DNA of 22,895 nt from Bacillota bacterium (GCA_023415815.1 JAEZJL010000147.1:1-22895); one strand, 5' to 3'. Counted from the first letter of the stretch, positions 7,091 through 16,052 are shown. The notes: a model not told the origin generated them from the sequence alone. Numbers and translations are program-made.

Positions 7091-8694
7091 TGGTCAACTT
7101 GCATATTTTTACAATTTTTTCTTTTAAATTTTTCCCTCGCCATTTTTATAAAATATAACGCTTCATCGGCCTTCAGCAGCAGCATTACGGCCAGGTACAC
7201 CCCCGCGCCTGCAGCTATCTCAAAAGCCAGGTACAGCAGCTGGAGCGGCTTGGTGTAAAGGTGTACGGGTACTATATTCAGAAGCCACAGCACGGCGCCC
7301 ATCGCCAGGGAAGACGGCAGAGCCTTGAGCGTGAAAAGCAGCAGCCTGTCAAGATGTATTCCCTGCATCTTTTTATTGAGCAGTATTAAAAGGAGTATGG
7401 AATTGACGGTGCTGATGATGGAATAGGTCAGGGCCATTCCCACGGCCCCTAGCGCCGTCGTCCTGTAAAACAGGCAGCCAAAGCCCAGATTCATCACAAT
7501 GGTCCCAAGGCCGACCAGCAGCGGCGTCTTTGTATCCTGCTTTGCATAAAAGGCTCTGTTCATTGTTGCAACAATGGATTGCGTTATCATTGCCACGGAG
7601 AAAACCGCCATTATTTCCGCTACCACAGGCACCTTGTCCCCGCCGAATCTGCCGCCCCACGTGAAGATCGCCCTAACCACCGGCTCCCTGAGAATGATGA
7701 AGCCTACGGCGGAGGGTATGGAAAGGAAGAGCACCGAGGTCATTGATTTCATCAGGATATTCCTGTAACCGTCTAAATCGCCGGCGGCAAATTTCCTGGA
7801 AAGCGTTGGCAGCATGGCCGTGCCTATGCCCATGGCAAAGATGCCATAGGGCAGCTGCCACACCGTATTTGCATTTCTGTAGGCGGAAACGCTGCCTTCG
7901 GCAAATAAGCTGACAAAAAAGATCGCGATGATTATGTTTACCTGCACAACCGAGGATGAGAGCAGCGATGGGACAGCCTGCTTAATAAGCCTGCGAAAGC
8001 CGCGGTTGCCCCAGTCGATGATCAGTTTGTAGAGCTTCATATTCCTGAAAGCAAAGGACAGCTGGAAAAGGAAATATACGGCCGCGCTGCATGCCACGCC
8101 TATCGCGACCTTTACCATGCTTGCGGGGTTCACATCGGCGAATATGAGTATGCTGAGCGTGCAGCCAAGATTATAAATGGACGGCCCGTATGCGGCCGCG
8201 GCGAATCTTTTATACGAATTCAGAACTCCGTTGCAGATACCCGCCAGCATTATAAATGAAACGGAAGGGAAAAGTATCCGCATCAGCCTTATGGCCAGCT
8301 CCTCCGTCTCCGGGCTTATCTGAGACAAGCCCGGCGCAACCAGGGGGATGATATACGGCGCGAATATGACGCCGAGCACACAGAGCGCGGCCATTCCGGC
8401 AAATATGGTATTTATGAAGATGCTGACCGACCGCCAGCCCTCCGCTTCCTCATCTTTTTCAAGATATCCCGAAAGAATCGGTATAAGCGCCGCCGATATC
8501 GTACCGCCGACCAGCAGCGTATACATGAGGTCCGGTACGGTAAAGGCCGCTATATATGCGTCCTGCACCCAGCTCAGGCCCACCTTCCAGGAAAGCATGG
8601 TTTCTCTGACAAAGCCCGTGACTCTGCTCAGTACCATGGATGACATAACGATTATCGCAGCATTTGCAAGTCTCGTGCTCTGTGCAGATTTCAA
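7087..8694 (-). CDS. murJ: Lipid II flippase MurJ (MviN family)
   Basis: A MOP-superfamily integral membrane protein that flips the peptidoglycan precursor lipid II. About 14 hydrophobic helices are spread over the chain. Family motifs include VLSRVTGFVRE near the N-terminus, PDLMYTLLVGGTISAALIP, and the central MGIGTAMLPTLSR. Start choice: the frame opens with GTG at 8739, overlapping the cinA stop, but GGA abuts that codon with no spacing. The in-frame TTG at 8694 has AGGGGG seven bases upstream and gives a 535-residue protein beginning just before the first helix, so I prefer it. A 15-residue N-terminal extension is not excluded. The stop overlaps the recA promoter. Confidence 0.9.
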   Translation of the reverse strand: MKSAQSTRLANAAIIVMSSMVLSRVTGFVRETMLSWKVGLSWVQDAYIAAFTVPDLMYTLLVGGTISAALIPILSGYLEKDEEAEGWRSVSIFINTIFAGMAALCVLGVIFAPYIIPLVAPGLSQISPETEELAIRLMRILFPSVSFIMLAGICNGVLNSYKRFAAAAYGPSIYNLGCTLSILIFADVNPASMVKVAIGVACSAAVYFLFQLSFAFRNMKLYKLIIDWGNRGFRRLIKQAVPSLLSSSVVQVNIIIAIFFVSLFAEGSVSAYRNANTVWQLPYGIFAMGIGTAMLPTLSRKFAAGDLDGYRNILMKSMTSVLFLSIPSAVGFIILREPVVRAIFTWGGRFGGDKVPVVAEIMAVFSVAMITQSIVATMNRAFYAKQDTKTPLLVGLGTIVMNLGFGCLFYRTTALGAVGMALTYSIISTVNSILLLILLNKKMQGIHLDRLLLFTLKALPSSLAMGAVLWLLNIVPVHLYTKPLQLLYLAFEIAAGAGVYLAVMLLLKADEALYFIKMAREKFKRKNCKNMQVDH

Positions 8695-8735
8695 AGCAAA
8701 ACCCCCTGCCGGCATATATTCAAACCGGGTATTTT

Positions 8736-9989
8736 TCACTCCATATCGTCATTTAAGGCATTGATGAAATATCTTCTGACCATATCAAAAACATGCAGAG
8801 CCGTCACGTTTCTTATTCTGCTCCTGCTTCCCCAGAGCCTCAGCTTCTTGCAGACGACCCCGCCCTCATGCGCAAGCGCGGCGTATACAAGCCCTACCGG
8901 CTTCTCGGCGGTGCCTCCGTCGGGCCCTGCGATGCCCGTAATCGAAAGCCCGATGCCCGCGCCTGCCACCCTTCGGACGCCCTCGGCCATTTCCTTTGCG
9001 GTCTCCCCGCTCACGGCCCCGTATTTGTCCAGGGTTTCCTGCTTAACGCCCAGGTTCTCAACCTTCGACCTGTTGCTGTAGCTGATGATAGCCCTGTCGA
9101 ATACGGCGGATATTCCCGGTATGTCGGTCAGCTTCGCCGAAACCAGACCACCCGTGCAGGATTCCGCAATCGCTATTTTTGTGCCGCTCTTGAGCAGAAG
9201 GTCGGCAGCGACCTCCTCCATGTTTTTATTCTCCGAGCTGTATACGGTATCGCCAAGCCTGCGCCTTATTTCGGCTTCAACCGGCGCTATCAAATCTTCC
9301 TCTCCGGCGTCCTTCGGATACTTCGCCGTCAGCCGCAGAGTGACCTCTCCGTCCTTGGCATAGGGCGCGATGGTGGGATTCGTCTGACCGTCTATAAGGT
9401 CCAGTATCATGGACTCCATCGCTGACTCTCCGATACCGAAAATCCTCAGGAATTTTGAAACCAGCCTGAATTCCATCTTCTCAGTGAAATACGGGATTAC
9501 CGTCTCCTCGAACATGGGCTTCATTTCCGAAGGCGGTCCGGGAAGCATCACGATGGTTTTGGAGCCCTCCTCGATGATGCAGCCGGGCGCGGTCCCGTTG
9601 CTGTTCCTCACAATAATGCTGTTCTCAGGCAGGTATGCCTGCTTCACGTTGTTCTGCGTCATCGGACGGTTGAGCCTCTTGAAAAAAGCCTCCATCTTGT
9701 CGAGGCTTTCCCTGTCCAGCACCAGCTTCCTGTTTACAGCTTCGGCAACCGTCTCCTTTGTCAGGTCGTCCTGGGTAGGTCCCAGTCCGCCGGTCATTAT
9801 TACCAGATCGGAGCGCGAAAGCGCCAGTCTCAGGCACTCCTTCAGCCTCGCCGGGTTATCGCCGACCACGCTGTGGTAATAAACGCCTATGCCCACGTCG
9901 GGCAGCCTTGCGGAAATATATTGGGCGTTTGTATTTGCAATCTGACCCATCAGGAGCTCCGTGCCGACGGCCAGTATCTCTGCGTTCAT
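8736..9989 (-). CDS. cinA: CinA-like protein: MoCF-type N-terminal domain and NMN amidohydrolase C-terminal domain
   Basis: A 417-residue CinA of usual full length. The N-terminal part begins EILAVGTELLMGQIANTNAQ and carries MTGGLGPTQDDLTKE, typical of the molybdopterin-binding-like fold linked to ADP-ribose pyrophosphatase activity. The C-terminal part has IAESCTGGLVS and SITGIAGPDGG, typical of the PncC nicotinamide-mononucleotide deamidase domain. Together these point to salvage of NMN produced by pyridine nucleotide breakdown; the competence link known in streptococci is not shown here. AAGGA precedes the ATG. The gene heads a minus-strand block with murJ, recA and recX. Confidence 0.93.
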   Translation of the reverse strand: MNAEILAVGTELLMGQIANTNAQYISARLPDVGIGVYYHSVVGDNPARLKECLRLALSRSDLVIMTGGLGPTQDDLTKETVAEAVNRKLVLDRESLDKMEAFFKRLNRPMTQNNVKQAYLPENSIIVRNSNGTAPGCIIEEGSKTIVMLPGPPSEMKPMFEETVIPYFTEKMEFRLVSKFLRIFGIGESAMESMILDLIDGQTNPTIAPYAKDGEVTLRLTAKYPKDAGEEDLIAPVEAEIRRRLGDTVYSSENKNMEEVAADLLLKSGTKIAIAESCTGGLVSAKLTDIPGISAVFDRAIISYSNRSKVENLGVKQETLDKYGAVSGETAKEMAEGVRRVAGAGIGLSITGIAGPDGGTAEKPVGLVYAALAHEGGVVCKKLRLWGSRSRIRNVTALHVFDMVRRYFINALNDDME

Positions 9990-10045
9990 AGCTTTTCACA
10001 TCCTTGTTTCTGTGTGTTTGCAGCCTGCCGGGCCGCTTTTTATAT

Positions 10046-10075
10046 ATTATAACAGTTCTGCCTCTCATTAATCAA
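10046..10075 (-). promoter_or_regulatory. Putative promoter of cinA-murJ
   Basis: On the minus strand TTGATT (10070-10075), an 18-base spacer, then TATAAT (10046-10051). It lies 56 bases upstream of the cinA ATG in the divergent region shared with ldh. Confidence 0.55.
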
Positions 10076-10099
10076 CAGAACCATATATATTAAAAAGCC

Positions 10100-10127
10100 T
10101 TGCTTAACCAAATGTCTATATTATAAA
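10100..10127 (+). promoter_or_regulatory. Putative ldh promoter
   Basis: TTGCTT (10100-10105), 16 bases, TATAAA (10122-10127). The implied transcript start is near 10134, downstream of the first in-frame ATG at 10131, which supports a downstream translation start. Confidence 0.45.
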
Positions 10128-10223
10128 ATTATGGGTATAAATAATCAGGTGTATCCGGGAATTTCCATATTCCCATGGCCGCATCGGAATTTGACATGGT
10201 TTAAGGAGGCGGTTTATACGGCA

Positions 10224-11168
10224 TTGAAGGATATAAAGAAGATAACCATCATAGGAGCGGGCTTTGTCGGCTCCACCACGGCTTACACGCTTATGATCAG
10301 CGGGCTTGTTTCGGAGCTGGTGCTTATCGATGTGAATAACGAAAAAGCCGAGGGCGAAATCATGGACTTGAGCCACGGGATGCCTTTTGTCAGGCCGGTT
10401 AGGATGTACAGCGGCGCTTACAGCGACTGCGCGGGCTCGGATATCATAATCATCTCCGCCGGAGCCAATCAGAAGCCCGGTGAGACCAGGATCGACCTGG
10501 TACATAAAAATACGGCCATATTCAAAAGCATCCTCGGCGAGATAATCAAATACAACACCGACTGCATCCTTCTGGTGGTCACAAATCCCGTAGACATACT
10601 CACCTATGTCACGTGGAAAATTTCTGGCTTCCCGAAGGAAAAGGTCATCGGCTCGGGCACTGTGCTGGATACGGCCCGCTTCAAATACATGCTCGGAGAG
10701 CATACCGGCATAGACGCGAGGAACGTCCACGCATATATCATAGGAGAGCACGGCGATTCGGAGGTGGCCGCCTGGAGCCTCACAAACATCGCCGGAATCC
10801 CTATGGAAAAGTACTGCGAGGACTGCCAGAAGTGCAAGGGACAGCTTTCGAAATACGAAATTTACAGCGAGGTAAAAAACGCCGCGTACGATATCATAAA
10901 GCGCAAGGGCGCCACTTACTACGCCGTGGCGCTGGCTGTAAGAAGGATCGTCGAGGCGATCGTACGTGATGAAAACTCTATACTGACGGTGTCAAGCCTG
11001 ATGGAGGGCAATTACGGTCTGAGCGGCGTGTGCCTTAGCCTGCCTGCCGTGGTGAACAGCTCGGGTATTTCCCGGGTGCTCGACGTGCCCCTCAATGAAG
11101 CTGAAACAGAAGCGTTTATCAATTCGGGCAATTCTCTGAAGGATATAATAAAGACCATAGACCTGTAA
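10224..11168 (+). CDS. ldh: L-lactate dehydrogenase (NAD-dependent)
   Basis: Catalyses pyruvate + NADH to L-lactate + NAD+, a fermentative redox outlet. Visible are the nucleotide motif ITIIGAGFVGS, the Asp after beta-2 (LIDVN), the LDH-type specificity loop ANQKPGETR with Gln where malate dehydrogenase has Arg, NPVDILTYV, the LDTARF arginine, and the catalytic His in GEHGDSE. The frame opens at ATG 10131 (345 residues), but the first 31 residues lack family resemblance. TTG 10224 gives 314 residues, the usual length, with AAGGAGG at 10203-10209. The 14-base spacing is longer than normal, so the exact start is uncertain. Carries an unusual CEDCQKCKG cysteine cluster (residues 206-214 from TTG). 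Confidence 0.9.
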   Translation: MKDIKKITIIGAGFVGSTTAYTLMISGLVSELVLIDVNNEKAEGEIMDLSHGMPFVRPVRMYSGAYSDCAGSDIIIISAGANQKPGETRIDLVHKNTAIFKSILGEIIKYNTDCILLVVTNPVDILTYVTWKISGFPKEKVIGSGTVLDTARFKYMLGEHTGIDARNVHAYIIGEHGDSEVAAWSLTNIAGIPMEKYCEDCQKCKGQLSKYEIYSEVKNAAYDIIKRKGATYYAVALAVRRIVEAIVRDENSILTVSSLMEGNYGLSGVCLSLPAVVNSSGISRVLDVPLNEAETEAFINSGNSLKDIIKTIDL

Positions 11169-11193
11169 ACTTATATATTATACGGTTATCTCA

Positions 11194-11225
11194 AAGGGCT
11201 TTCGCCACGGACGGCGGAAGCCCTT
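11194..11225 (+). terminator. Putative ldh terminator hairpin
   Basis: AAGGGCTTTCGCC (11194-11206) pairs with GGCGGAAGCCCTT (11213-11225) over 13 bp with one T-G pair and a 6-base loop. The tail GTCTTCGTC is only moderately T-rich. Confidence 0.6.
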
Positions 11226-11295
11226 GTCTTCGTCCCGCTCCCGTAAAAAAACACCCTAATCTGCCCAAAAAAATCTACTTTAAACCTTATATCGC

Positions 11296-11324
11296 TTGAT
11301 GTAACATAATATTATTAATATAAA
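11296..11324 (+). promoter_or_regulatory. Promoter of the moxR-DUF58-transglutaminase operon
   Basis: TTGATG (11296-11301), 17 bases, TATAAA (11319-11324), 26 bases before the preferred ATG at 11351. Confidence 0.65.
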
Positions 11325-11350
11325 CAAAATCATGGAAGAGGATGCCGAAT

Positions 11351-12307
11351 ATGAACAATACTGCCAAAATTATCAAGAACATCATTGACAATGTGGAAAA
11401 CGTTATCGTCGGAAAGCGCTATGCCGTCGAGCTGGCGGTCATTTCTCTCATCTGCAACGGACATGTGCTGATAGAGGACGTCCCCGGCGTCGGCAAAACA
11501 AGCCTTGTCTCCGCGCTGGCGCGCTCGGTGAACGCATCCTTCAAAAGGATACAGTTCACTCCCGACGTCCTGCCTTCGGACATAACCGGTTTTTCGGTTT
11601 ACAACCAGAAGACCTCCGAGTTCGAATACAGGCCCGGCGCCATTATGAGCCAGATTGTTCTTGCGGACGAAATCAACAGGACCTCCCCCAAAACGCAGGC
11701 AAGCCTGCTGGAGGTCATGGAGGAATACCAGGTAACGGTCGACGGCGTGACCTACAAGGTTCCGAGGCCCTTCATGGTGCTGGCCACCCAGAATCCGGTG
11801 GAATATCTCGGTACATATCCTCTGCCCGAAGCCCAGATAGACCGGTTTTTCATGAAAATATCCATAGGCTACCCCACGATCGGCGAAGAAAGCTACATAC
11901 TCTCCAAATTCCAGTTCAACAGTCCGCTCGAGAAACTGCACCCCGTGGCTGAAAGCGGCGATATCACAGCCCTTCAGGAGGAAATAAAGAACGTTCACGT
12001 GGATAAAAGCCTCAACAACTATATCGTGGACATCGTAAGCCAGACGAGGAAGCACGCCGACGTCACGCTGGGCTCCAGCCCAAGGGGCTCGCTCTCGCTG
12101 TTCAGAGCCTCGCAGGCCTGGGCGTTCTATAACGATAGAAATTACGTCCTGCCGGACGACATCAAAAGAATGGCCATACCGGTGCTTTCTCACAGGATCA
12201 TACTGAAACAGGAGGCCAAGCTCAAAAAGATAAACCCTGAAGAAATCCTGAATTCTATTATAGGAAGAATAAACGTGCCTGTGGTGAGCTATGATGAAAC
12301 AAAGTAG
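11351..12307 (+). CDS. MoxR-family AAA+ ATPase
   Basis: A 318-residue MoxR ATPase, a chaperone-like AAA+ protein thought to aid maturation of partner proteins, commonly encoded with DUF58 and transglutaminase proteins. Walker A is PGVGKTS (45-51), Walker B is LADEINR (104-110), and VLATQNPVEYLGTYPLPEAQ is the family's sensor-1 region. Two ATGs are possible: the one at 11342 abuts the GAGG ribosome site, while 11351 has it nine bases upstream, so 11351 is preferred. The 3' end overlaps the DUF58 gene by 17 bases, which points to translational coupling. Confidence 0.93.
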   Translation: MNNTAKIIKNIIDNVENVIVGKRYAVELAVISLICNGHVLIEDVPGVGKTSLVSALARSVNASFKRIQFTPDVLPSDITGFSVYNQKTSEFEYRPGAIMSQIVLADEINRTSPKTQASLLEVMEEYQVTVDGVTYKVPRPFMVLATQNPVEYLGTYPLPEAQIDRFFMKISIGYPTIGEESYILSKFQFNSPLEKLHPVAESGDITALQEEIKNVHVDKSLNNYIVDIVSQTRKHADVTLGSSPRGSLSLFRASQAWAFYNDRNYVLPDDIKRMAIPVLSHRIILKQEAKLKKINPEEILNSIIGRINVPVVSYDETK

Positions 12308-13496
12308 AATCCTATATATTTGCCTGCTGTTCTCAACCCTTGTATATGTATACTTCAACGGCGGCAAGCTTCCGTACATGCTCTTTTACACGCTGATACT
12401 GCTGCCGGTGGTTTCGCTGGCGTACACCGCGATCGTCTATTTCAGGTTCAAATACGGCCAGGAAATCGATAAGAGGTTTGTTACAAAGGGAGACAAGGTA
12501 AACTTCATATTCAGCATAAACAACGAGGACTTTTTCCTCTACCCTTATGTCAGGGTTTCTTTCTACGGAGCCAAAACGATATTCGCCAACCAGTTCCAGG
12601 TCAGGAACTTTTCCCTCTCGCCGTTCCGTGGGAAGACCTACTCGCTTGAGCTGATATGCAATTTCAGGGGCAACTATGAAATAGGGATAAACTCCGTGGA
12701 GTTTGAGGATTTTCTCGGCCTGTTCACCTTCAAATACAAGATCTTCGAGCCTAAGTATGTGACTGTCTACCCCCGCATTGTCAGGCTGGACAGGTTTTTC
12801 CTCAAAACGGATTTCATGTCCGATACGCACTCGGTCCTGAATACGAAAAACGAGGATATGTCCACGGTTTCGGACGTCAGGAAATACGCTTACGGCGACA
12901 GTCTGAAGAGAGTGCATTGGAAGCTGACGGCAAAGTCGGGGAATATCATGGTGAAGAAATTCCAGAGCACCTCCGAGACGAGCGCTATCATGCTGCTCGA
13001 CCTGCGGAAAAACACTATGGAAAACAGCCAGAACATCATCCTGGAAGACAAATTAATAGAAACCGTCGTGTCAGTGCTGCATTACTGCATGTTCAACTGG
13101 ATACCGATTAACCTGGTATACTTCAGCGAAAAGCTGATAGATGTCCATGCCAAAAACCACCTTCTGTTCAGCGAGCTGTATGAAGCGCTTGCAAAGGTGA
13201 AGTTCAGCGAAAGCGTGCACCTGAAGGACTTGCTCAAGGTTTATTTGAACAATACCGTTTCGACGACGAATATACTTCTTTTTACATCAAACCTTGACTA
13301 TGAGCTGTATAACGAAATTTACAACACCAGCACCGCGGGCTTCGATGTAAGCCTTATCTATGTATCCCCCGAAGAGCTTACCGGGATAAAGGATGCGGAC
13401 GCCGAAAAAATAATGGCGTTCCTGCCTGAAATAGGCGTGAATACATATAAGCTCAACATAGGCGACGATACCAAGCTCGTGCTTGAACATCAGTGA
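12291..13496 (+). CDS. DUF58 membrane protein
   Basis: A 401-residue protein with two N-terminal membrane helices (about 6-22 and 29-50) and a soluble region. The DUF58 signature is DVRKYAYGDSLKRVHWKL (195-212), followed by a von Willebrand A-like fold beginning SAIMLLDLRK (231-240). Its biochemical role is not established; the family is almost always next to a MoxR ATPase. The gene starts with tandem ATGs (12291 and 12294) inside the moxR 3' end and overlaps the open frame of the next gene. Confidence 0.9.
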   Translation: MMKQSRILYICLLFSTLVYVYFNGGKLPYMLFYTLILLPVVSLAYTAIVYFRFKYGQEIDKRFVTKGDKVNFIFSINNEDFFLYPYVRVSFYGAKTIFANQFQVRNFSLSPFRGKTYSLELICNFRGNYEIGINSVEFEDFLGLFTFKYKIFEPKYVTVYPRIVRLDRFFLKTDFMSDTHSVLNTKNEDMSTVSDVRKYAYGDSLKRVHWKLTAKSGNIMVKKFQSTSETSAIMLLDLRKNTMENSQNIILEDKLIETVVSVLHYCMFNWIPINLVYFSEKLIDVHAKNHLLFSELYEALAKVKFSESVHLKDLLKVYLNNTVSTTNILLFTSNLDYELYNEIYNTSTAGFDVSLIYVSPEELTGIKDADAEKIMAFLPEIGVNTYKLNIGDDTKLVLEHQ

Positions 13497-13509
13497 GAGG
13501 AGGCCCGAC

Positions 13510-15978
13510 ATGAAGACAAAAAAAATAATAGGCACACTTCCCGATTTCTTTCTTGCCCAGCTTCTGAGTCTCAGCTTCGTATTGGCGCTCACGACCTCAC
13601 TGGGTCTAAATTACCCGCATTTAAAGATCTATTTAATGATATTTGCCGCAACTCTGATATACTCCCTGGCTTTCACAAACAGGCTTTCGTCCGTTTTCGC
13701 AGCCTCGCTTGCAGGCCTGGCCGTCTTAATAGCCGCATATATAATAGCCTTCCGGACCGGCATCGAAAAGGTCGCCGTCTTCCTTGACGACTATTTTTAC
13801 TGGCTGTATGATTTCATAATGAATTCGGGGATCCCGGATAGGACCTACCAATTAATTACTGTAGTTGCCTTATGCGCCGCAGTATCGCTCTTCACGTACC
13901 TATTTACGGTCAAAAAGTTCGTATTTTACGTTCTTTTAATAACCGGTTCGGCCATATTTACGGTTCAATGGTCCTATTACCTTACCACCAGCCTGGTACC
14001 CTTCTATATCTTCCTGCCGGTTATACTAGTATTGTATTTCAAGCACGTACACTCGTGGAAATCGGCATCCACTCAGAACGAGTACATGAACGCAGGCTAT
14101 TACACACTTTGGATAATCCCCGTATGCGTTGCAGCCGTATTGCTTTCTGCCTCTCTGCATGTAAATGACAATCCGCTGCAATGGAAATGGCTGGATAAAA
14201 AAATCAACACCGTGTATAACTACTTCAATAAAAAGTTTAATTACGAGGCTTTTGACTATTTTTCGGTATCTTCCTCGGGCTTCGGGGGCAAGGACAACCT
14301 GCTCGGAGGGCGCGTAAGGCTGAACAAGACGCTCGTGCTGAATGTTGAAACTCCCCACAACGTCTACCTTAAGGGCATATCAAGGGATGTTTATACCGGG
14401 ACCAAGTGGGTTAACAGCAGCGCCGAAATGCAGGCCATCGGCGGGAATTATAACAGCCTTTACGAGGATACCGAGGAAATGCTTCTCGGGATGGAGCTCC
14501 TGACGAACGATCCGCAGGCTTTGGATAAATACTTCTTCAAGGATACGGTAAATATTACCTTCCAGAATTTGAGGACCAAGTCTCTGTTCATCCCTTCCAA
14601 GACCTTTGCTTTTTCACCGGCCAACACGGATTTAAAAGGTATCACCGACGTAAACGGCTCGCTTTCGGTGGCTGAAAGGCTGAACAAGGGCTTTAAGTAT
14701 TCGCTGCAGCTCTACAGCCCGAAGCTGGGCTCAAAGGAATTCGCGGATGTCCTCAGAAAAAGCAAGCCGGGTTTATACGATGAATATGCTCTGAAAATCC
14801 AGACTCTCTCAGACACCATTTTCACTCCCTTACCCCAGGTGGTTTCCAGCGACTTGGCCAATGCGTCTTCATCAAATACGGTCAATGCAACGGCATCTTA
14901 TACGTTACCTTATAATTATTCCCGGTCATTAAGATTATTGCCGCAGCTAAAAGAGCTGCAGGAGAATGCGAAGGCGGTAGAAGCAAAATATCTTCAGCTC
15001 CCTGAGACCCTCCCGCAGAGGGTGCGGGACCTTGCCGTTTCAATCACGGCCTCCTCCGGCAACCGTTATGACAAGGTAAAAGCCATTGAGCAGTATCTTT
15101 CCGGCAATTTCCCGTATAACCTTGACGTAAGGACAACGCCCAGAAACAGGGACTTTGTCGACTATTTCATATTCGACCTCAAGCAGGGCTATTGCACATA
15201 TTATGCTTCCGCAATGGCTGTCCTTGCCAGGTGTGCAGGGATACCCGCAAGATATGTGGAGGGCTACATGCTCCCCCCCAAGCCGATCGAGGAAGGTTCA
15301 AAAAAATATTCGGTATCGAATATGCAGGCTCACGCCTGGGTGGAGATCTATTTCGAAGGGTACGGCTGGCTTCCCTTTGAGCCTACCTCGCCCTTCAGAT
15401 CGAGCTTCTATCTGGACAACAGCATACAGGCAAGCTACAGCGGCGGATACAGCTCCTCTTATGAGGATTACATGGAGATGATCAGAAGATATTCGCAGGG
15501 CGGCAATTCCGGCGGCTTAGACATTCAGAAGGAAGAGGAAACCGAAAAATACAGCGGCCTGTTTATAATAGCCGTTTGTATAGGTGCGGCCGTAGTCCTG
15601 CTGATTGTGCTCATTGTTTTCAATCTTTTCAGGAGCAAGCTGAGGCTTTACAGAATTATGAACCTGCCGTCGAGGGAATGCATACTAAAGCTTTACGATT
15701 ACTTCGTCAGGATTCTTTCCCTCCAGGGTCTGGGCATACGCGGAGGCGAAACGGCCCTGCAATATTCGCAGAGGATCGATGGCTTCATGTTTTACAGTCC
15801 GGTCAAATTCAAGGCAGTAACCGACATTTTCGTCAAGTGCAGATACAGCCTGAACGACGCCAGCGAAAAGGAAAAACAGCTCGTCGGCGATTTCAGGTCC
15901 TCCTTCATGAGCGAGACCAGAAGCAACATCGGCAAGGCCAGATTTTTCTTCCTGAAATGCATTCTCGGAAAGATATAA
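13510..15978 (+). CDS. Membrane-bound transglutaminase-like protein (TgpA type)
   Basis: An 822-residue protein. The N-terminal ~220 residues form about six membrane helices, followed by an extracytoplasmic region with a transglutaminase/protease-like core: catalytic C562 in GYCTYYASAMAVLARCAGIP, H608 in QAHAWVEIYF, and E624 in PFEPT where the third residue lies. A last helix follows (about 682-706), then a cytoplasmic tail of the DUF4129 type. Substrate unknown. The frame opens at 13483, but AGAGGAGG ends six bases before ATG 13510, which is preferred. A stretch around 14860-14960 is visibly richer in TTA/AAT-type codons than its surroundings and encodes a Ser/Asn/Thr-rich linker. Confidence 0.9.
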   Translation: MKTKKIIGTLPDFFLAQLLSLSFVLALTTSLGLNYPHLKIYLMIFAATLIYSLAFTNRLSSVFAASLAGLAVLIAAYIIAFRTGIEKVAVFLDDYFYWLYDFIMNSGIPDRTYQLITVVALCAAVSLFTYLFTVKKFVFYVLLITGSAIFTVQWSYYLTTSLVPFYIFLPVILVLYFKHVHSWKSASTQNEYMNAGYYTLWIIPVCVAAVLLSASLHVNDNPLQWKWLDKKINTVYNYFNKKFNYEAFDYFSVSSSGFGGKDNLLGGRVRLNKTLVLNVETPHNVYLKGISRDVYTGTKWVNSSAEMQAIGGNYNSLYEDTEEMLLGMELLTNDPQALDKYFFKDTVNITFQNLRTKSLFIPSKTFAFSPANTDLKGITDVNGSLSVAERLNKGFKYSLQLYSPKLGSKEFADVLRKSKPGLYDEYALKIQTLSDTIFTPLPQVVSSDLANASSSNTVNATASYTLPYNYSRSLRLLPQLKELQENAKAVEAKYLQLPETLPQRVRDLAVSITASSGNRYDKVKAIEQYLSGNFPYNLDVRTTPRNRDFVDYFIFDLKQGYCTYYASAMAVLARCAGIPARYVEGYMLPPKPIEEGSKKYSVSNMQAHAWVEIYFEGYGWLPFEPTSPFRSSFYLDNSIQASYSGGYSSSYEDYMEMIRRYSQGGNSGGLDIQKEEETEKYSGLFIIAVCIGAAVVLLIVLIVFNLFRSKLRLYRIMNLPSRECILKLYDYFVRILSLQGLGIRGGETALQYSQRIDGFMFYSPVKFKAVTDIFVKCRYSLNDASEKEKQLVGDFRSSFMSETRSNIGKARFFFLKCILGKI

Positions 15979-16000
15979 CGCATGTTCTCATATAAATAAA

Positions 16001-16035
16001 ACAGGGGTGATTATTTTCACCCTTGTTTTTTGTTT
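16001..16035 (+). terminator. Intrinsic terminator of the moxR operon
   Basis: ACAGGGGTGA (16001-16010) pairs with TCACCCTTGT (16017-16026), 10 bp with one G-U pair and a 6-base loop, followed directly by TTTTTGTTT. It is 23 bases past the transglutaminase stop. Confidence 0.88.
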
Positions 16036-16052
16036 AGTGAGGCATGTGCATA

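Noticed and set aside
7014..7097. 28-codon N-terminal extension of recA
   Set aside because: It would be translated from the LexA box and promoter region and is not like RecA; a good ribosome site supports the start at 7013.
10055..10081. GTTCTG-N15-CAGAAC inverted repeat as a second LexA box
   Set aside because: The half-sites are in the wrong order and too far apart for GAAC-N4-GTTC.
10116..10751. A 211-residue minus-strand frame
   Set aside because: Antisense to the ldh dinucleotide-binding domain and has no recognisable domain.
11330..12379. A 349-residue minus-strand frame
   Set aside because: Antisense to the full moxR gene, whose Walker motifs are intact; the length is a by-product of codon bias.
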